In this document: in pieces, positions 33,183 to 42,576 of the stretch
Layout: the number at the start of each line of letters is the position of its first letter
How positions within the stretch are numbered: the first letter of the stretch is position 1
From: Novosphingobium silvae
GTDB taxonomy: Bacteria > Pseudomonadota > Alphaproteobacteria > Sphingomonadales > Sphingomonadaceae
NCBI RefSeq assembly: GCF_009856825.1
Contig: NZ_WVTD01000004.1
Coordinates: 186,001-250,000 of the forward strand
Direction: 5' to 3'
Length of the DNA: 64,000 bases
Translations under genes and position numbers: made by a program
Notes under the pieces: generated by a model
Databases searched by the model: none
Told to the model about the DNA's origin: nothing
The model's input: the letters and a program-made list of their open reading frames with translations, nothing else

Positions 33183-34721
33183 ATGCGTAGACACCACTCC
33201 TCGGCTCTGGCGCTCGCCGCCGCGCTTTGCTGGACCGCTCCGGCGGTGGCGCAGTCCGAGGCGGCGAGAGCCTCGGTGACGCAGGACGATCTGGCCGCGA
33301 TGCGCGCGCAGATGGAAGCCATGGCCAAGCGCATCTCCTCGCTCGAGGCGCAGCTCGCCCAGGCGCAAGAAGGAGGGGCGCAAGAAGGACAGGCGCAAGA
33401 AGGACAGGCTGGCGGGCAGCCGGCAAGCCCGCAACTGGCCGCCACGCAGCCCTCGCAGTCATCCCAGGCGGCGCCGGGCTCGGGGTCTGGCCAGAGGCCT
33501 GCTGCAGGGCCCACGGTGGCAGCGGCGCCTCCGCCTTCCGCTGGCGCAAGCGGCGCATCGGTCGGCGCGAAAGTCGCCAAGGCGGCCAGCGCGATCAAGA
33601 TCCGCGGCTACACGCAGCTGCGCGTCAACGAAATCGTCTCGGGCGACAAGACCGCGCCGGACGGGCAGTCCCGCCTGCGCTCGGTGCAGGATGGCAGCAT
33701 CGGCTCGGACACCAACTTCTTCATTCGCCGCGCGCGCATCGTCCTGCAGGGCGACCTCGGCCACGGCGTGTCGTTCTACCTGCAGCCGGACTTCGCCAGC
33801 GCGGTAAACAGCCAGTCCGCCGGTGAGCGGCGCGACAACTTCGTCCAGCTGCGCGACGCCTACGTCGATGTCGCGCTCGACAAGGCGGAGCGGTTCAAGC
33901 TGCGCTTCGGGCAGTCCAAGGTGCCGTTCGGGTGGGAGAACCTGCAGTCCTCGTCGAACCGCGTGCCGCTGGACCGTACGGACGCGATCAACAGCGCCGT
34001 GCCCAGCGAGCGCGATCTCGGCATCATCGCCTACTACACGCCTGCCCGGGTCCAGGAGATCTGGGACGAGCTGGAAGAGAAGGACCAGAAGCTCTTCGGC
34101 AACTATGGCGCCTTCGCGTTCGGTGTCTTCAACGGGCAGGGCGTCAACCGGCAGGAGCGCAACGACAGCCTGATGGCCGTTGTCATGGGCACCTGGCCGA
34201 TGCGGCTCGACGGGATCGGCCTTGACGGGCAGGTGCTCGAGATCGGCGGCTCCCTGCTCTACAACAAGGTCCGTCCCGAGATCCGCAGCGGCGGCGTCAG
34301 CGACGGGAACTTCAAGGAAAAGCGCGCCGTCGTCCACGCGATTCTCTATCCCCAGCCCTTCGGTATCCAGACCGAATGGACGTTCGGACGGGCTCCCGTC
34401 TACGACACCGCCATCGAGGCGATCGAGATCGACGATGCCACCGGCGGCTACGTGATGGCCATGTACCGCGTGCCGGACTTCGGCGCCGGCCGCGTCATTC
34501 CCTATGTCCGCTGGGAACGCTACAAGGGGGGCTGGAAAGGTGCGCTCAACGTGCCTCGCCTCGACACGAACGACATCGAACTCGGCGTCGAGTGGACGCC
34601 GGTCAAGCCTCTCGAGTTCACGTTCGCCTATGCCCGCATGAAGCGCGCCGAGGCCGACGAGCGCCGCGCCGGTATTGCCGAAGGCGATGTGCTGCGCGCA
34701 CAGCTCCAGTGGAATTACTGA
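33183..34721 (+). CDS. Phosphate-selective porin O/P-like outer-membrane protein
   Basis: A 512-residue outer-membrane protein. Residues 1-23 are a signal peptide ending APAVAQ. A coiled-coil stretch follows (DDLAAMRAQMEAMAKRISSL), then a Gln/Gly/Ala-rich linker with a 15-bp repeat. From about residue 135 comes a beta-barrel of the porin O/P family (IRGYTQLRVNE, FFIRRARIVLQGDLG, FKLRFGQSKVPFGWEN) and a C-terminal aromatic strand ending LQLQWNY-like. OprO/OprP proteins pass phosphate or polyphosphate; the PhoB box before the gene and its place between phoR and pstS support that role. Signal and barrel are seen; selectivity is inferred. Confidence 0.9.
   Translation: MRRHHSSALALAAALCWTAPAVAQSEAARASVTQDDLAAMRAQMEAMAKRISSLEAQLAQAQEGGAQEGQAQEGQAGGQPASPQLAATQPSQSSQAAPGSGSGQRPAAGPTVAAAPPPSAGASGASVGAKVAKAASAIKIRGYTQLRVNEIVSGDKTAPDGQSRLRSVQDGSIGSDTNFFIRRARIVLQGDLGHGVSFYLQPDFASAVNSQSAGERRDNFVQLRDAYVDVALDKAERFKLRFGQSKVPFGWENLQSSSNRVPLDRTDAINSAVPSERDLGIIAYYTPARVQEIWDELEEKDQKLFGNYGAFAFGVFNGQGVNRQERNDSLMAVVMGTWPMRLDGIGLDGQVLEIGGSLLYNKVRPEIRSGGVSDGNFKEKRAVVHAILYPQPFGIQTEWTFGRAPVYDTAIEAIEIDDATGGYVMAMYRVPDFGAGRVIPYVRWERYKGGWKGALNVPRLDTNDIELGVEWTPVKPLEFTFAYARMKRAEADERRAGIAEGDVLRAQLQWNY
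33363..33407 (+). repeat. Three tandem 15-bp units in the porin linker
   Basis: GCGCAAGAAGGACAG-type units occur three times in a row (the first ends GAGGG), in frame, encoding A-Q-E-G-G/Q repeats between the coiled coil and the barrel of the porin. Copy number could vary without a frameshift, changing the length of the periplasmic linker. Confidence 0.85.
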
Positions 34722-34757
34722 GGATTTCCGCAAGCTTTCCGGCGACACGGGCGCGTC

Positions 34758-34785
34758 CGTCACGTATCTGACGCAAAAGTGTCAC
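34758..34785 (+). promoter_or_regulatory. PhoB box upstream of pstS
   Basis: CGTCAC-N5-TGACGC-N5-TGTCAC: three hexamers at 11-bp steps, the middle one degenerate, ending 47 bp before the pstS start. It sits in the 111-bp gap between the porin and pstS and would drive pstSCAB-phoU-phoB under phosphate starvation. Confidence 0.7.
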
Positions 34786-34832
34786 CGAAGGCCAATAGGG
34801 GCAACCCTAGATAACGCCCAAAGGGGTTTTTC

Positions 34833-35882
34833 ATGCGTTCGACCAAGACCATCATCTTCGCCGCTGCATCCGTCCTCGCGCTTGGTGCCTGCGGAGGGCC
34901 CGGCGGCGGCTCCGGTTCCGGTGCGCGCGACTTCGTTCGCGGTGTGGGCTCTTCCACCGTCTATCCATTCGCCACGGCGGTTTCCGAGGCCTATGCCAAG
35001 GCGAGCGGCGCGAAGTCGCCGGTGATCGAGGCGACCGGAACCGGCGCGGGCATGAAGCTGTTTTGCGCCGGTGTCGGCGCGCAGCACCCCGACATCGAGA
35101 ACGCTTCGCGCCGGATGAAGAAGTCCGAGTACGACGAATGCCAGAAGAACGGCGTGAAGGAGATCGTCGAGATCCAGGTCGGCATCGACGGCATCGCCTT
35201 CGCCGAAGCCAGGAACGGGCCGGGCTTCGGCCTGACGCCGCTCGACGTCTACAAGGCGCTGGCGGCCAATCCCTTCGGCAAGCCCAACACCGCCAAGACC
35301 TGGAAGGACGTCAATCCTTCCCTCCCGGCAGAGCCGATCCTGGTCTACGGGCCGCCTTCCACCTCGGGTACGCGCGACGCGCTCAAGGAACTGATCCTGG
35401 AGGCCGGCTGCAAGACCGACGCCGCGACCGCCGCGCTCAAGGACAGCGACAAGGACAAGTACGAGGCCACCTGCCACAACATCCGCGAGGATGGTCCCTA
35501 TGTCGATGCGGGCGAGAACGACAACCTGATCGTCCAGAAGATCTCGCAGAACCCCAAGGCGATCGGCATCTTCGGCTTCTCGTTCCTGGAAGAGAACCCC
35601 GACAGCCTGAAGGGCATCACCATGTCGGGCATCCAGCCCACGTACCAGACCATTTCGGACTACACCTATCCCGGCGCGCGTCCGCTCTACATCTACGTCA
35701 AGAAGCAGCACCTCGCTCCGATCAAGAGCCTGCAGGGCTATGTCGCGGAGTGGGCGAAGTCGTGGGGCGCCGACGGCCTGCTGCAGAAGAAGGGCATGGT
35801 CATCGCGCCAGAGGACGTGCGCGCGAAGAACGCGGACATCGTCGCCAAGATGACCCCTCTCGATCCGGCCGGCCTGAAGTAA
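34833..35882 (+). CDS. pstS: Phosphate ABC transporter substrate-binding lipoprotein PstS
   Basis: High-affinity phosphate-binding protein, 349 residues. The signal ends in a lipobox LGAC with Cys at residue 20, so it is likely a lipoprotein. A Gly/Ser linker follows. Phosphate-binding loops are recognisable: VGSSTVYPF near 37, EATGTGAGMKLF near 68 and PSTSGTRDALKEL near 170. Next in line are pstC, pstA and pstB; the 126-bp gap to pstC contains a hairpin (about 35929-35950) that could lower expression of the membrane genes relative to the binding protein. Confidence 0.95.
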   Translation: MRSTKTIIFAAASVLALGACGGPGGGSGSGARDFVRGVGSSTVYPFATAVSEAYAKASGAKSPVIEATGTGAGMKLFCAGVGAQHPDIENASRRMKKSEYDECQKNGVKEIVEIQVGIDGIAFAEARNGPGFGLTPLDVYKALAANPFGKPNTAKTWKDVNPSLPAEPILVYGPPSTSGTRDALKELILEAGCKTDAATAALKDSDKDKYEATCHNIREDGPYVDAGENDNLIVQKISQNPKAIGIFGFSFLEENPDSLKGITMSGIQPTYQTISDYTYPGARPLYIYVKKQHLAPIKSLQGYVAEWAKSWGADGLLQKKGMVIAPEDVRAKNADIVAKMTPLDPAGLK

Positions 35883-36008
35883 GCTCATTTCGGTGCTTCG
35901 CCGCAGTGGCCCGGCTGGTATAGGGCGTTCCCGCAATGGCGGGGGCGACGAGCGCCAGGGGCCCGGCGGCGCTGCATCAAACGCAAGGAAAGGGCCGATG
36001 GGCCAGTC

Positions 36009-37382
36009 ATGATACTCACCGGAGTTCTCCTGGCCGTACTGGGCCTGGGCCTCGTCGGCTGGTTCGCGGCCCGCGCCCGGGCCCGGCTGCTGTACAAGGG
36101 CCGTGGGTCGATGCATTCGATGCCCACGTACCACGGCTGGCACATGGCGCTGTGGATCCTCGTGCCCGCGCTTCTCGCTTGGGGCGTGTGGCAGGCGATC
36201 ATGCCCGGGCTGGTGAACGGGGCGGTCTTCGCCGATCCCGCCGCGGCCACTCTTCCGACCGACCCGATGACGCTGGGCGCGGTCATGTCCGAGGCCTACA
36301 ACCTCGCCGCCGATCCCTCGGCCGCCGCCTTCAACCCCGAGGCGCAGGCGATGGTGGAGCCGATCCGCGCTGCGCAGACGCGCTTCGGCCTGATCGGCGC
36401 CGCGCTGGTCCTCGTCGTCGCCATCGCCGGCGGCGGCTACGGCTTCACCCGCATCCGCCCCGATTTCCGCGCCCGCACGCAAGTGGAGCGCGCGGTCCTG
36501 GCCGTGCTGCTGATCGCCTCGCTGATGGCGATCCTCACGACATTCGGCATCGTCGCCTCGCTCCTGTTCGAGGCCGGGCTGTTCTTCAAGGACGTCTCTC
36601 CCATCGCGTTCCTCACCGGCACCCACTGGTCGCCGGCGAGCACGTCCGGCACCGACATCTCGGACAACTTCGGCGCGGTGCCGCTGTTCTGGGGCACGAT
36701 CTACATCGGCGCGATCATCGCCATGATCGTCGCGATCCCGCTCGGCCTTATGAGCGCGATCTACCTGACGCAGTACGCCGCGCCCGCCGCCCGCAAGTGG
36801 CTGAAGCCCATGCTCGAGATCCTCGCGGGCATCCCGACCGTCGTTTACGGCTACTTCGCCGCGCTGACGGTGGCGCCGCTGATCCGCGATTTCGCCGCCG
36901 GCATCGGCATGGAAAACCCCTCGACCGAAAGCGCGCTGGCCGCGGGCCTTGTCATGGGCGTGATGATCATCCCGTTCGTCTCCTCCATGGCGGACGATGC
37001 GCTTGCCGCGGTGCCGCGCGCGATGAGCGACGGATCGCTCGCGCTCGGATCGACCCGTTCGGAAACGATCAAGAAGGTGCTGCTTCCGGCCGCGCTGCCC
37101 GGCATCGTCGCGGGCGTGATGCTGGCGATCAGCCGCGCCATCGGCGAGACGATGATCGTCGTCATGGCCGCAGGCGCTGCCGCGCGCCTCTCGGCCAATC
37201 CGTTCGACACGATGACCACGGTCACCTACCAGATCGTCCAGATGCTGACCGGCGACCAGGAGTTCAACAGCCCCAAGACGCTGTCGGCCTTCGCGTTGGG
37301 ACTGGTGCTCTTCGTCGTCACTCTCATCCTCAACATCGTCGCCCTGCGCGTCGTGAAGCGGTTCCGCGAAGCCTATGAGTAA
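36009..37382 (+). CDS. pstC: Phosphate ABC transporter permease PstC (long N-terminal form)
   Basis: Inner-membrane permease, 457 residues, longer than E. coli PstC because of an N-terminal extension of about 150 residues with three hydrophobic segments. The permease core includes LLFEAGLFFKDVSP, the FWGTIYIGAIIAMIVAIPLG helix and the cytoplasmic loop that contacts PstB (GASKSE-like region DGSLALGSTRSETIKKV, then LPAALPGIVAG). It overlaps pstA by 8 bases. The extended form is common in alphaproteobacteria. Confidence 0.94.
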   Translation: MILTGVLLAVLGLGLVGWFAARARARLLYKGRGSMHSMPTYHGWHMALWILVPALLAWGVWQAIMPGLVNGAVFADPAAATLPTDPMTLGAVMSEAYNLAADPSAAAFNPEAQAMVEPIRAAQTRFGLIGAALVLVVAIAGGGYGFTRIRPDFRARTQVERAVLAVLLIASLMAILTTFGIVASLLFEAGLFFKDVSPIAFLTGTHWSPASTSGTDISDNFGAVPLFWGTIYIGAIIAMIVAIPLGLMSAIYLTQYAAPAARKWLKPMLEILAGIPTVVYGYFAALTVAPLIRDFAAGIGMENPSTESALAAGLVMGVMIIPFVSSMADDALAAVPRAMSDGSLALGSTRSETIKKVLLPAALPGIVAGVMLAISRAIGETMIVVMAAGAAARLSANPFDTMTTVTYQIVQMLTGDQEFNSPKTLSAFALGLVLFVVTLILNIVALRVVKRFREAYE

Positions 37383-38262
37383 GTCCGACTGGAATTCGCC
37401 CGAGGCGGTGAAGCGCCTCGCGAAGCGGCACGCGGCCGAGCGGCGGTTCAAGGCGATCGGCCTTGGCGCTATCGTGCTGAGCCTCGCTTTCCTGGCCCTG
37501 CTGCTGTTCATCATGCTGCGCAACGGGCTGGGCGGGCTCGACTGGACCTTCCTGTCCGGCTCTGATTCGACGGACGCCAGCGTGGCGGGCGTGTGGGGCG
37601 CGGCCAAGGGCTCGCTGCTGACTATGCTCGTAACGCTCCTCATCAGCTTTCCGATGGGCGTGCTGGCCGCCATCTACCTCGAGGAGTTCGCGCCGCGGAA
37701 GCGCTGGATCGAGTGGGTGGAAGTATCGATCAACAACCTCGCTGCCGTGCCTTCGATCATCTTCGGTCTGCTGGGCCTCGCGGTCTTCATCAACACGCTG
37801 AACATGCCGCGCTCCTCCCCGCTGGTGGGCGGCCTCACGCTGGCGCTGATGACGATGCCGGTGATCGTGATCTCGGGCCGCAACGCCATCAAGGCTGTGC
37901 CGCCCTCGATCCGCGAGGCGGCCTACGGCATCGGGGCAAGCAAGGTGCAGACCACGTTCCACCACGTCCTGCCGCTCGCGCTGCCGGGCATCCTCACCGG
38001 CACCATCATCGGCATGGCCCGTGCGCTGGGTGAAACCGCGCCGCTCCTGATGATCGGCATGCGCGCCTTCATCGCCACCCCGCCCGACAGCCTGACCGCA
38101 CCGTCGAGCGTGCTGCCGATGCAGATCTTCCTGTGGTCCGACGAGATCGACAAGGCTTTCGTTCAGAACACTTCCGCCGCCATCATCGTGCTGCTGGTCT
38201 TCCTGCTCGCCATGAATGGTATTGCGATCTACCTTCGCAACAAATTCGAAGTCCGCTGGTAG
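37375..38262 (+). CDS. pstA: Phosphate ABC transporter permease PstA
   Basis: Second permease subunit, 295 residues with about six membrane helices. Typical PstA segments are present: [30 protein letters not shown] and the PstB-contact loop [20 protein letters not shown], then [21 protein letters not shown]. It begins within the end of pstC and stops 4 bases before the pstB start, so the transporter genes are translationally linked. Confidence 0.95.
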   Translation: MSKSDWNSPEAVKRLAKRHAAERRFKAIGLGAIVLSLAFLALLLFIMLRNGLGGLDWTFLSGSDSTDASVAGVWGAAKGSLLTMLVTLLISFPMGVLAAIYLEEFAPRKRWIEWVEVSINNLAAVPSIIFGLLGLAVFINTLNMPRSSPLVGGLTLALMTMPVIVISGRNAIKAVPPSIREAAYGIGASKVQTTFHHVLPLALPGILTGTIIGMARALGETAPLLMIGMRAFIATPPDSLTAPSSVLPMQIFLWSDEIDKAFVQNTSAAIIVLLVFLLAMNGIAIYLRNKFEVRW

Positions 38263-38266
38263 GGAC

Positions 38267-39028
38267 ATGACAGAAACCAAGCTCACAGCCCGCAACGTCG
38301 ACGTCTTCTACGGACAGAAGAAGGCGATCAACGACGTCTCGATCGATATCGACAACGGACTCGTCACCGCTTTCATCGGCCCTTCGGGCTGCGGAAAGTC
38401 GACGTTCCTGCGCACGCTCAACCGGATGAACGACACGATCGCGGGGGCCCGCGTCGACGGGCAGATCCTGCTCGACGGGGAGGACATCTACGCCGCTTCC
38501 ATGGATGCGGTTGCCCTGCGCGCGCGGGTCGGCATGGTGTTCCAGAAGCCGAACCCGTTCCCCAAGTCGATCTACGAGAACATCGCCTATGGGCCCCGCA
38601 TCCACGGGCTCGCCGCTTCCAAGGCGGACATGGACCGGATCGTCGAGAGCGCGCTGACCAAGGCGGGCCTCTGGGAAGAGGTCAAGGATCGTCTCACCGA
38701 TGCCGGCACCGCGCTTTCGGGCGGCCAGCAGCAGCGCCTGTGCATCGCGCGCGCCATCGCCGTCAGCCCCGAGGTCATCCTCATGGACGAGCCGTGCTCG
38801 GCGCTGGACCCGATCGCCACCGCGCGCATCGAGGAGCTTATCGACGAGCTGAAGGAAAGCTTCGCGATCGTCATCGTCACGCACTCGATGCAGCAGGCGG
38901 CCCGCGTTTCGCAGCGCACGGCGTTCTTCCACCTCGGCAGCCTGGTGGAATATGGCGAGACCGACCAGATCTTCACCAATCCGCGCGAGACGCGCACCAA
39001 GGACTACATCACCGGCCGCTACGGCTGA
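38267..39028 (+). CDS. pstB: Phosphate ABC transporter ATP-binding protein PstB
   Basis: ATPase subunit of the Pst phosphate importer, 253 residues. Walker [10 protein letters not shown] at residues about 41-49, signature [13 protein letters not shown], Walker [14 protein letters not shown] and the switch His in [13 protein letters not shown] are all intact. The family-specific [14 protein letters not shown] segment confirms PstB rather than another ABC ATPase. The ATG at 38267 is preceded by AGGGA. Confidence 0.97.
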   Translation: MTETKLTARNVDVFYGQKKAINDVSIDIDNGLVTAFIGPSGCGKSTFLRTLNRMNDTIAGARVDGQILLDGEDIYAASMDAVALRARVGMVFQKPNPFPKSIYENIAYGPRIHGLAASKADMDRIVESALTKAGLWEEVKDRLTDAGTALSGGQQQRLCIARAIAVSPEVILMDEPCSALDPIATARIEELIDELKESFAIVIVTHSMQQAARVSQRTAFFHLGSLVEYGETDQIFTNPRETRTKDYITGRYG

Positions 39029-39110
39029 GCCGGGACGTCGCTTTATTTCGCATTTTCCGAGCCGCCAGGCGATGCGCCTGCCTTGAAAATGCTCTGACAG
39101 GGAAAACGCC

Positions 39111-39809
39111 ATGGTCGATCATACCGTCAAGGCCTTCGACAGCGAGATCGGACAGCTTCGCGGCCTTGTCGCCGAGATGGGCGGGCTGGCCGAAGTCGCC
39201 ATCCGCGATGCCATCACCGCGCTCGTCCACCACGACGAGGAACTGGCCGCGCAGGTCGTCGCGGCCGATGCCCGCCTCGACGCGCTGGAGGCAGAGGTGG
39301 ACCGGCTCGCCGTGCGCACCATCGCCTTGCGCGCGCCGATGGCGGACGATCTTCGCGATGTGATCGCCGCGCTCAAGATCTCGGGCGTGATCGAGCGCAT
39401 CGGCGACTATGCCAAGAACATCGCCAAGCGGGTAAACGCGCTGGAAGGCCGCACCAAGATCGATCCGGTGACGCTCGTGCCCACCATGGCCGAGATCGCC
39501 GAGAGCATGGTGCGCGACGTCCTCAACGCCTACGGCTCGCGCGATGCGACGCTGGCAGTGGAAGTCATCCGCCGCGACGAGAAGCTGGACCAGTTCTACA
39601 ACACGCTGTTCCGCTCGCTGCTGACCCACATGATGGAAAATCCGGCGACGATCACCAGCGCCGCCCAGCTGCTTTTCATCGCCCGCAACCTCGAGCGCAT
39701 CGGCGACCATGCGACAAACGTCGCCGAAATGGTCTACTACGCCGCGACGGGCGAGTATTGTACCGAGCGCGATTCCCACACGGACGACATCTCGGGGCCG
39801 ATCGCATGA
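39111..39809 (+). CDS. phoU: Phosphate transport regulator PhoU
   Basis: A 232-residue helical protein with two PhoU repeats. Metal-coordinating motifs of the family appear as E/D-rich helices around VIERIGDYAKNIAKRV (first repeat) and NLERIGDHATNVAEMV (second). It links Pst activity to PhoR, keeping PhoB off when phosphate is plentiful. Its stop overlaps the phoB start (ATGA), giving coupled translation of brake and activator. Confidence 0.96.
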   Translation: MVDHTVKAFDSEIGQLRGLVAEMGGLAEVAIRDAITALVHHDEELAAQVVAADARLDALEAEVDRLAVRTIALRAPMADDLRDVIAALKISGVIERIGDYAKNIAKRVNALEGRTKIDPVTLVPTMAEIAESMVRDVLNAYGSRDATLAVEVIRRDEKLDQFYNTLFRSLLTHMMENPATITSAAQLLFIARNLERIGDHATNVAEMVYYAATGEYCTERDSHTDDISGPIA

Positions 39810-40492
39810 TGGCCTCGGTCCTGGTCGTCGAAGACGACGCGGCGCTGTGCGAGCTGCTCACCTGGAACCTTTCCGCCGAAGGCTATGACGTGCGCTCCAC
39901 CGCCGATGGCGAGGAAGCGCTGGTCATGGTGCGCGAACAGATGCCCGATGCCATCGTGCTCGACTGGATGATCGAGCAGGTGCCCGGGATCGAAGTCTGC
40001 CGCCAGCTGCGCAAGGACAAGGAAACCGCCTCGATCCCGATCATCATGGTGACGGCGCGCGGCGAGGAGGAGGACATGATCCGCGGCCTCAAGACCGGCG
40101 CCGACGACTATGTGACCAAGCCTTTCTCCCCGCGCGAGCTGATGGCCCGCATCGAGGCGCTGCTTCGCCGCTCGCGCCCTTCGCTCGCCGGCAACGTGCT
40201 GCAGTGGGGCGATATCGAGCTCGACGCGACCAGCCACCGGGTGCGCCGTTCGGGCGAGGCGCTGCACCTCGGGCCCACCGAGTTCCGCCTCCTGCGCTAC
40301 TTCATGGAGCGGCCTAACCGGGTCGTCTCGCGCCAGCAGATCCTGGACGGCGTCTGGGGCATGGACTCCGACATCGACGAGCGCACGGTCGACGTGCACA
40401 TCCGGCGCCTGCGCAAGGCGATCAACCGCGATGGTGACACCGATCCCATCCGCACGGTCCGCGCGGCGGGCTATGCGATGGATGTCGCGTAA
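39806..40492 (+). CDS. phoB: Phosphate regulon response regulator PhoB
   Basis: OmpR-family regulator, 228 residues. The receiver has the acidic pocket VVEDDA (E9, D10, D11), phospho-acceptor Asp at about 53 in IVLDWM, MVTARGE and VTKPFSP with the conserved Lys. The C-terminal winged helix reads GPTEFRLLRYFMERPNRVVSRQQIL and ERTVDVHIRRLRKAI. It should bind the 11-bp-spaced repeats listed in this window. Start could be either of two adjacent ATGs (39806 or 39809). Confidence 0.97.
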   Translation: MMASVLVVEDDAALCELLTWNLSAEGYDVRSTADGEEALVMVREQMPDAIVLDWMIEQVPGIEVCRQLRKDKETASIPIIMVTARGEEEDMIRGLKTGADDYVTKPFSPRELMARIEALLRRSRPSLAGNVLQWGDIELDATSHRVRRSGEALHLGPTEFRLLRYFMERPNRVVSRQQILDGVWGMDSDIDERTVDVHIRRLRKAINRDGDTDPIRTVRAAGYAMDVA

Positions 40493-40700
40493 CCGCCAGG
40501 GGCACGCTTCAACACCCGTCGGGGTGACGGTTGCGCGCCCCCCCGCCCTTCGTTCGCAGGCTCCGGTGCAGCAATTCACTCCGGTGATGCGGCCTGGGCT
40601 TCCGGCGGAGCGCGTCCTCGCATATGCGGAGGGCTTGGCCGGAAAGGTGTTTCCGGCATTCTGCGAGGGATCGAGCAGTGAGGGACGTTTGAGCGCGAAG

Positions 40701-41501
40701 GTGCGGAAGGACGGCAGCGGTGCCGAGGCCGAGCGGCGTGGTGGGTCGCCCCAGTCGGTCACACGCGTGATCCGTCTTCTCGAAGCCTTGTGCGCCAGCA
40801 GCGACCCCGTTTCGCTGGCCGACCTTAGTCGCCGTCTTGCGACGCCAAAGAGCAGCTTGGCCGCGCTTTTGCGTGGGTTGGCCGATGAGCATATCGTGAC
40901 CGCCGCCGAGGGCGCATGGCGTCTGGGGCCGGGCGCTTTCGGCCTTGGCAGTGCGTTGAGCGAGGCGCGGCGTCGCCTGCACAGTTCAGACCTCGTGCGC
41001 GAAGGGATGCGGCGCCTGGCCGAACGCAGCGGCGAGACGGTGCTGCTGGCGATCGGCGATCCCGAGGGCGACTGGGTGACATATGTCGACCTTGTCGAGA
41101 GCCGCAACGTCGTGCGGTATTCGGTCTCGATCGGTGACCGGCGGCCCTTCTACGCGACAGCCGGCGGACGGGCGCTTCTTTCCGCTCATCCGCCCGCCGA
41201 GGTGAAGGCTTACCTCCGGCGGATCGCACCGCAGCCGCTGGTCGCCACGACCGAGGTCGATACCGCTGCTCTGGTCGCCGCGATCGAGCAGGCGCGGCTG
41301 GAAGGCTATGCGCAGACCGTGGATCAGGCGGCGGAGGGGGTAACCGGGACGGCGGCGATCGTGCGCGACGCACCGGGGCGGGTCGTTGGCGCGCTCGTTA
41401 TTGCGGCGCCCAGCGCCCGTGCGCAGGACCGGTTGGGGGAGTTGGCGAGCCTCGTTCTGGAGGAAGCCGAGGTGATCTCGCGATGCCTGGGTTTCCGCTG
41501 A
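40701..41501 (+). CDS. IclR-family transcriptional regulator
   Basis: About 266 residues: an N-terminal winged helix-turn-helix (SVTRVIRLLEAL, LADLSRRLATPKSSLAALLRGL) and a C-terminal IclR effector domain (GETVLLAIGD, FYATAGGRALLSAHP, GYAQTVDQAAEGVTGTAAIV). The start is uncertain: GTG at 40701, TTG at 40689 and ATG at 40587 are in frame; none has an ideal ribosome-binding site. It lies 208 bp after phoB and converges on the glycosyltransferase gene. Target and effector unknown; there is no obvious catabolic operon beside it. Confidence 0.85.
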   Translation: MRKDGSGAEAERRGGSPQSVTRVIRLLEALCASSDPVSLADLSRRLATPKSSLAALLRGLADEHIVTAAEGAWRLGPGAFGLGSALSEARRRLHSSDLVREGMRRLAERSGETVLLAIGDPEGDWVTYVDLVESRNVVRYSVSIGDRRPFYATAGGRALLSAHPPAEVKAYLRRIAPQPLVATTEVDTAALVAAIEQARLEGYAQTVDQAAEGVTGTAAIVRDAPGRVVGALVIAAPSARAQDRLGELASLVLEEAEVISRCLGFR

Positions 41502-41505
41502 GGCT

Positions 41506-42576
41506 TCAGGCCGCAGTGCGCAAGGAACTGGCCGTGCCGCTCAGCGCGCTGGCGATCGCGGCGAGGAACTGGTCGGTGGCGCGCTCCCACGAATAGAGGC
41601 TGCCGAGCGCGGCGGCATCGGTGCGCTCTGCCAGCAGTGCGGCTTCGACTGCACGGCCAAGCGATGCGTCCACGGCACCAGCCGGCCACCCGACGCGGTG
41701 ATCGACCCCGCGTCCATCGATGCCGAGGATGTCGACCGGGCCCGTTACCGGATAGGCCGCGACGGGCGTGCCGCAGGCCAGCGCCTCGATGACGACAAGG
41801 CCGAAAGTGTCGGTGAGGCTGGGGAAGACGAAGCAGTCCGCCGCGCGGTAGGCGCTCGCAAGGGCTTCTCCGGCAAGCGCGCCGAGGAACAGGACATCGG
41901 GATAGCGGCGGCGCAGCGTTTCGAGCGCGGGACCATCGCCGACCACGACCTTGCTGCCCGGCACGTCGAGGCCGAGGAAGGCGTCGAGGTTCTTTTCGGG
42001 CGCGACACGGCCCACGTTCAGGAGGACCGGGCCGGGAAGGGATGCCATCTGCGGGTGGCGGGGACCGTCCGGCCGGAACAGCGCATGGTCGATGCCCCGG
42101 CTCCAGGCCCGCGTGGGCCCGATGCCGCGCTCTTCAAGCTCGGTGGCGAGACTGCGGGTGGACACCATCACCGCGCAGCTCTGCGCGTGGAAACGCTGGA
42201 GTATCGGCCAGAAGTATTCGGCCGAAAGGCCTGTGCGCACGGCCGCATACTCAGGGAAGCGGGTGTGGAACGCGGAGGTGAAAGGCACTGCGCGCGACAG
42301 GCACCAGCCCCGGGCGGCCCACCCGATCGGACCTTCGGTGGCGATGTGCACGATGTCGGGCGCCGCCTCGTCGAGCATGCGGCGAAGGCCGAAGCGCGGG
42401 GCCATGGCTAGGCGGATGGAGGCATAGCCCGGCATGGGGACGGTAAGGAAGCGGTCGGGAGTGATCGTCTCCACCTCGTGCCCGCGACGGCCCAGTTCCT
42501 CGACCGTCGAGGTCAGCGAGCGGACCACGCCGTTGACCTGCGGCAACCAGGCGTCGGTTGCCAGGGCAAGCTTCAC
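41506..42576 (-). CDS. GT4 glycosyltransferase, probable glycolipid synthase of phosphate-starvation lipid remodelling
   Basis: A 356-residue GT-B enzyme. N-terminal TDAWLPQVNGVVRSL is typical of the MgtA/SqdX/Agt-like glycosyltransferases; GRVAPEKNLDAFL and the donor-binding SLTDTFGLVVIEALACGTPVAAY follow. It starts with GTG and overlaps the plcP stop (GTGA), so both are made together behind one PhoB box. In other alphaproteobacteria a glycosyltransferase next to plcP adds sugar to the diacylglycerol that PlcP releases, giving phosphorus-free glycolipids. The sugar used here is unknown. Confidence 0.82.
   Translation of the reverse strand: MKLALATDAWLPQVNGVVRSLTSTVEELGRRGHEVETITPDRFLTVPMPGYASIRLAMAPRFGLRRMLDEAAPDIVHIATEGPIGWAARGWCLSRAVPFTSAFHTRFPEYAAVRTGLSAEYFWPILQRFHAQSCAVMVSTRSLATELEERGIGPTRAWSRGIDHALFRPDGPRHPQMASLPGPVLLNVGRVAPEKNLDAFLGLDVPGSKVVVGDGPALETLRRRYPDVLFLGALAGEALASAYRAADCFVFPSLTDTFGLVVIEALACGTPVAAYPVTGPVDILGIDGRGVDHRVGWPAGAVDASLGRAVEAALLAERTDAAALGSLYSWERATDQFLAAIASALSGTASSLRTAA

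Noticed and set aside
34782..37673. A 963-codon antisense frame over pstS-pstC
   Set aside because: Low-complexity His/Arg/Asp-rich translation caused by high GC; pstS and pstC are certain on the other strand.
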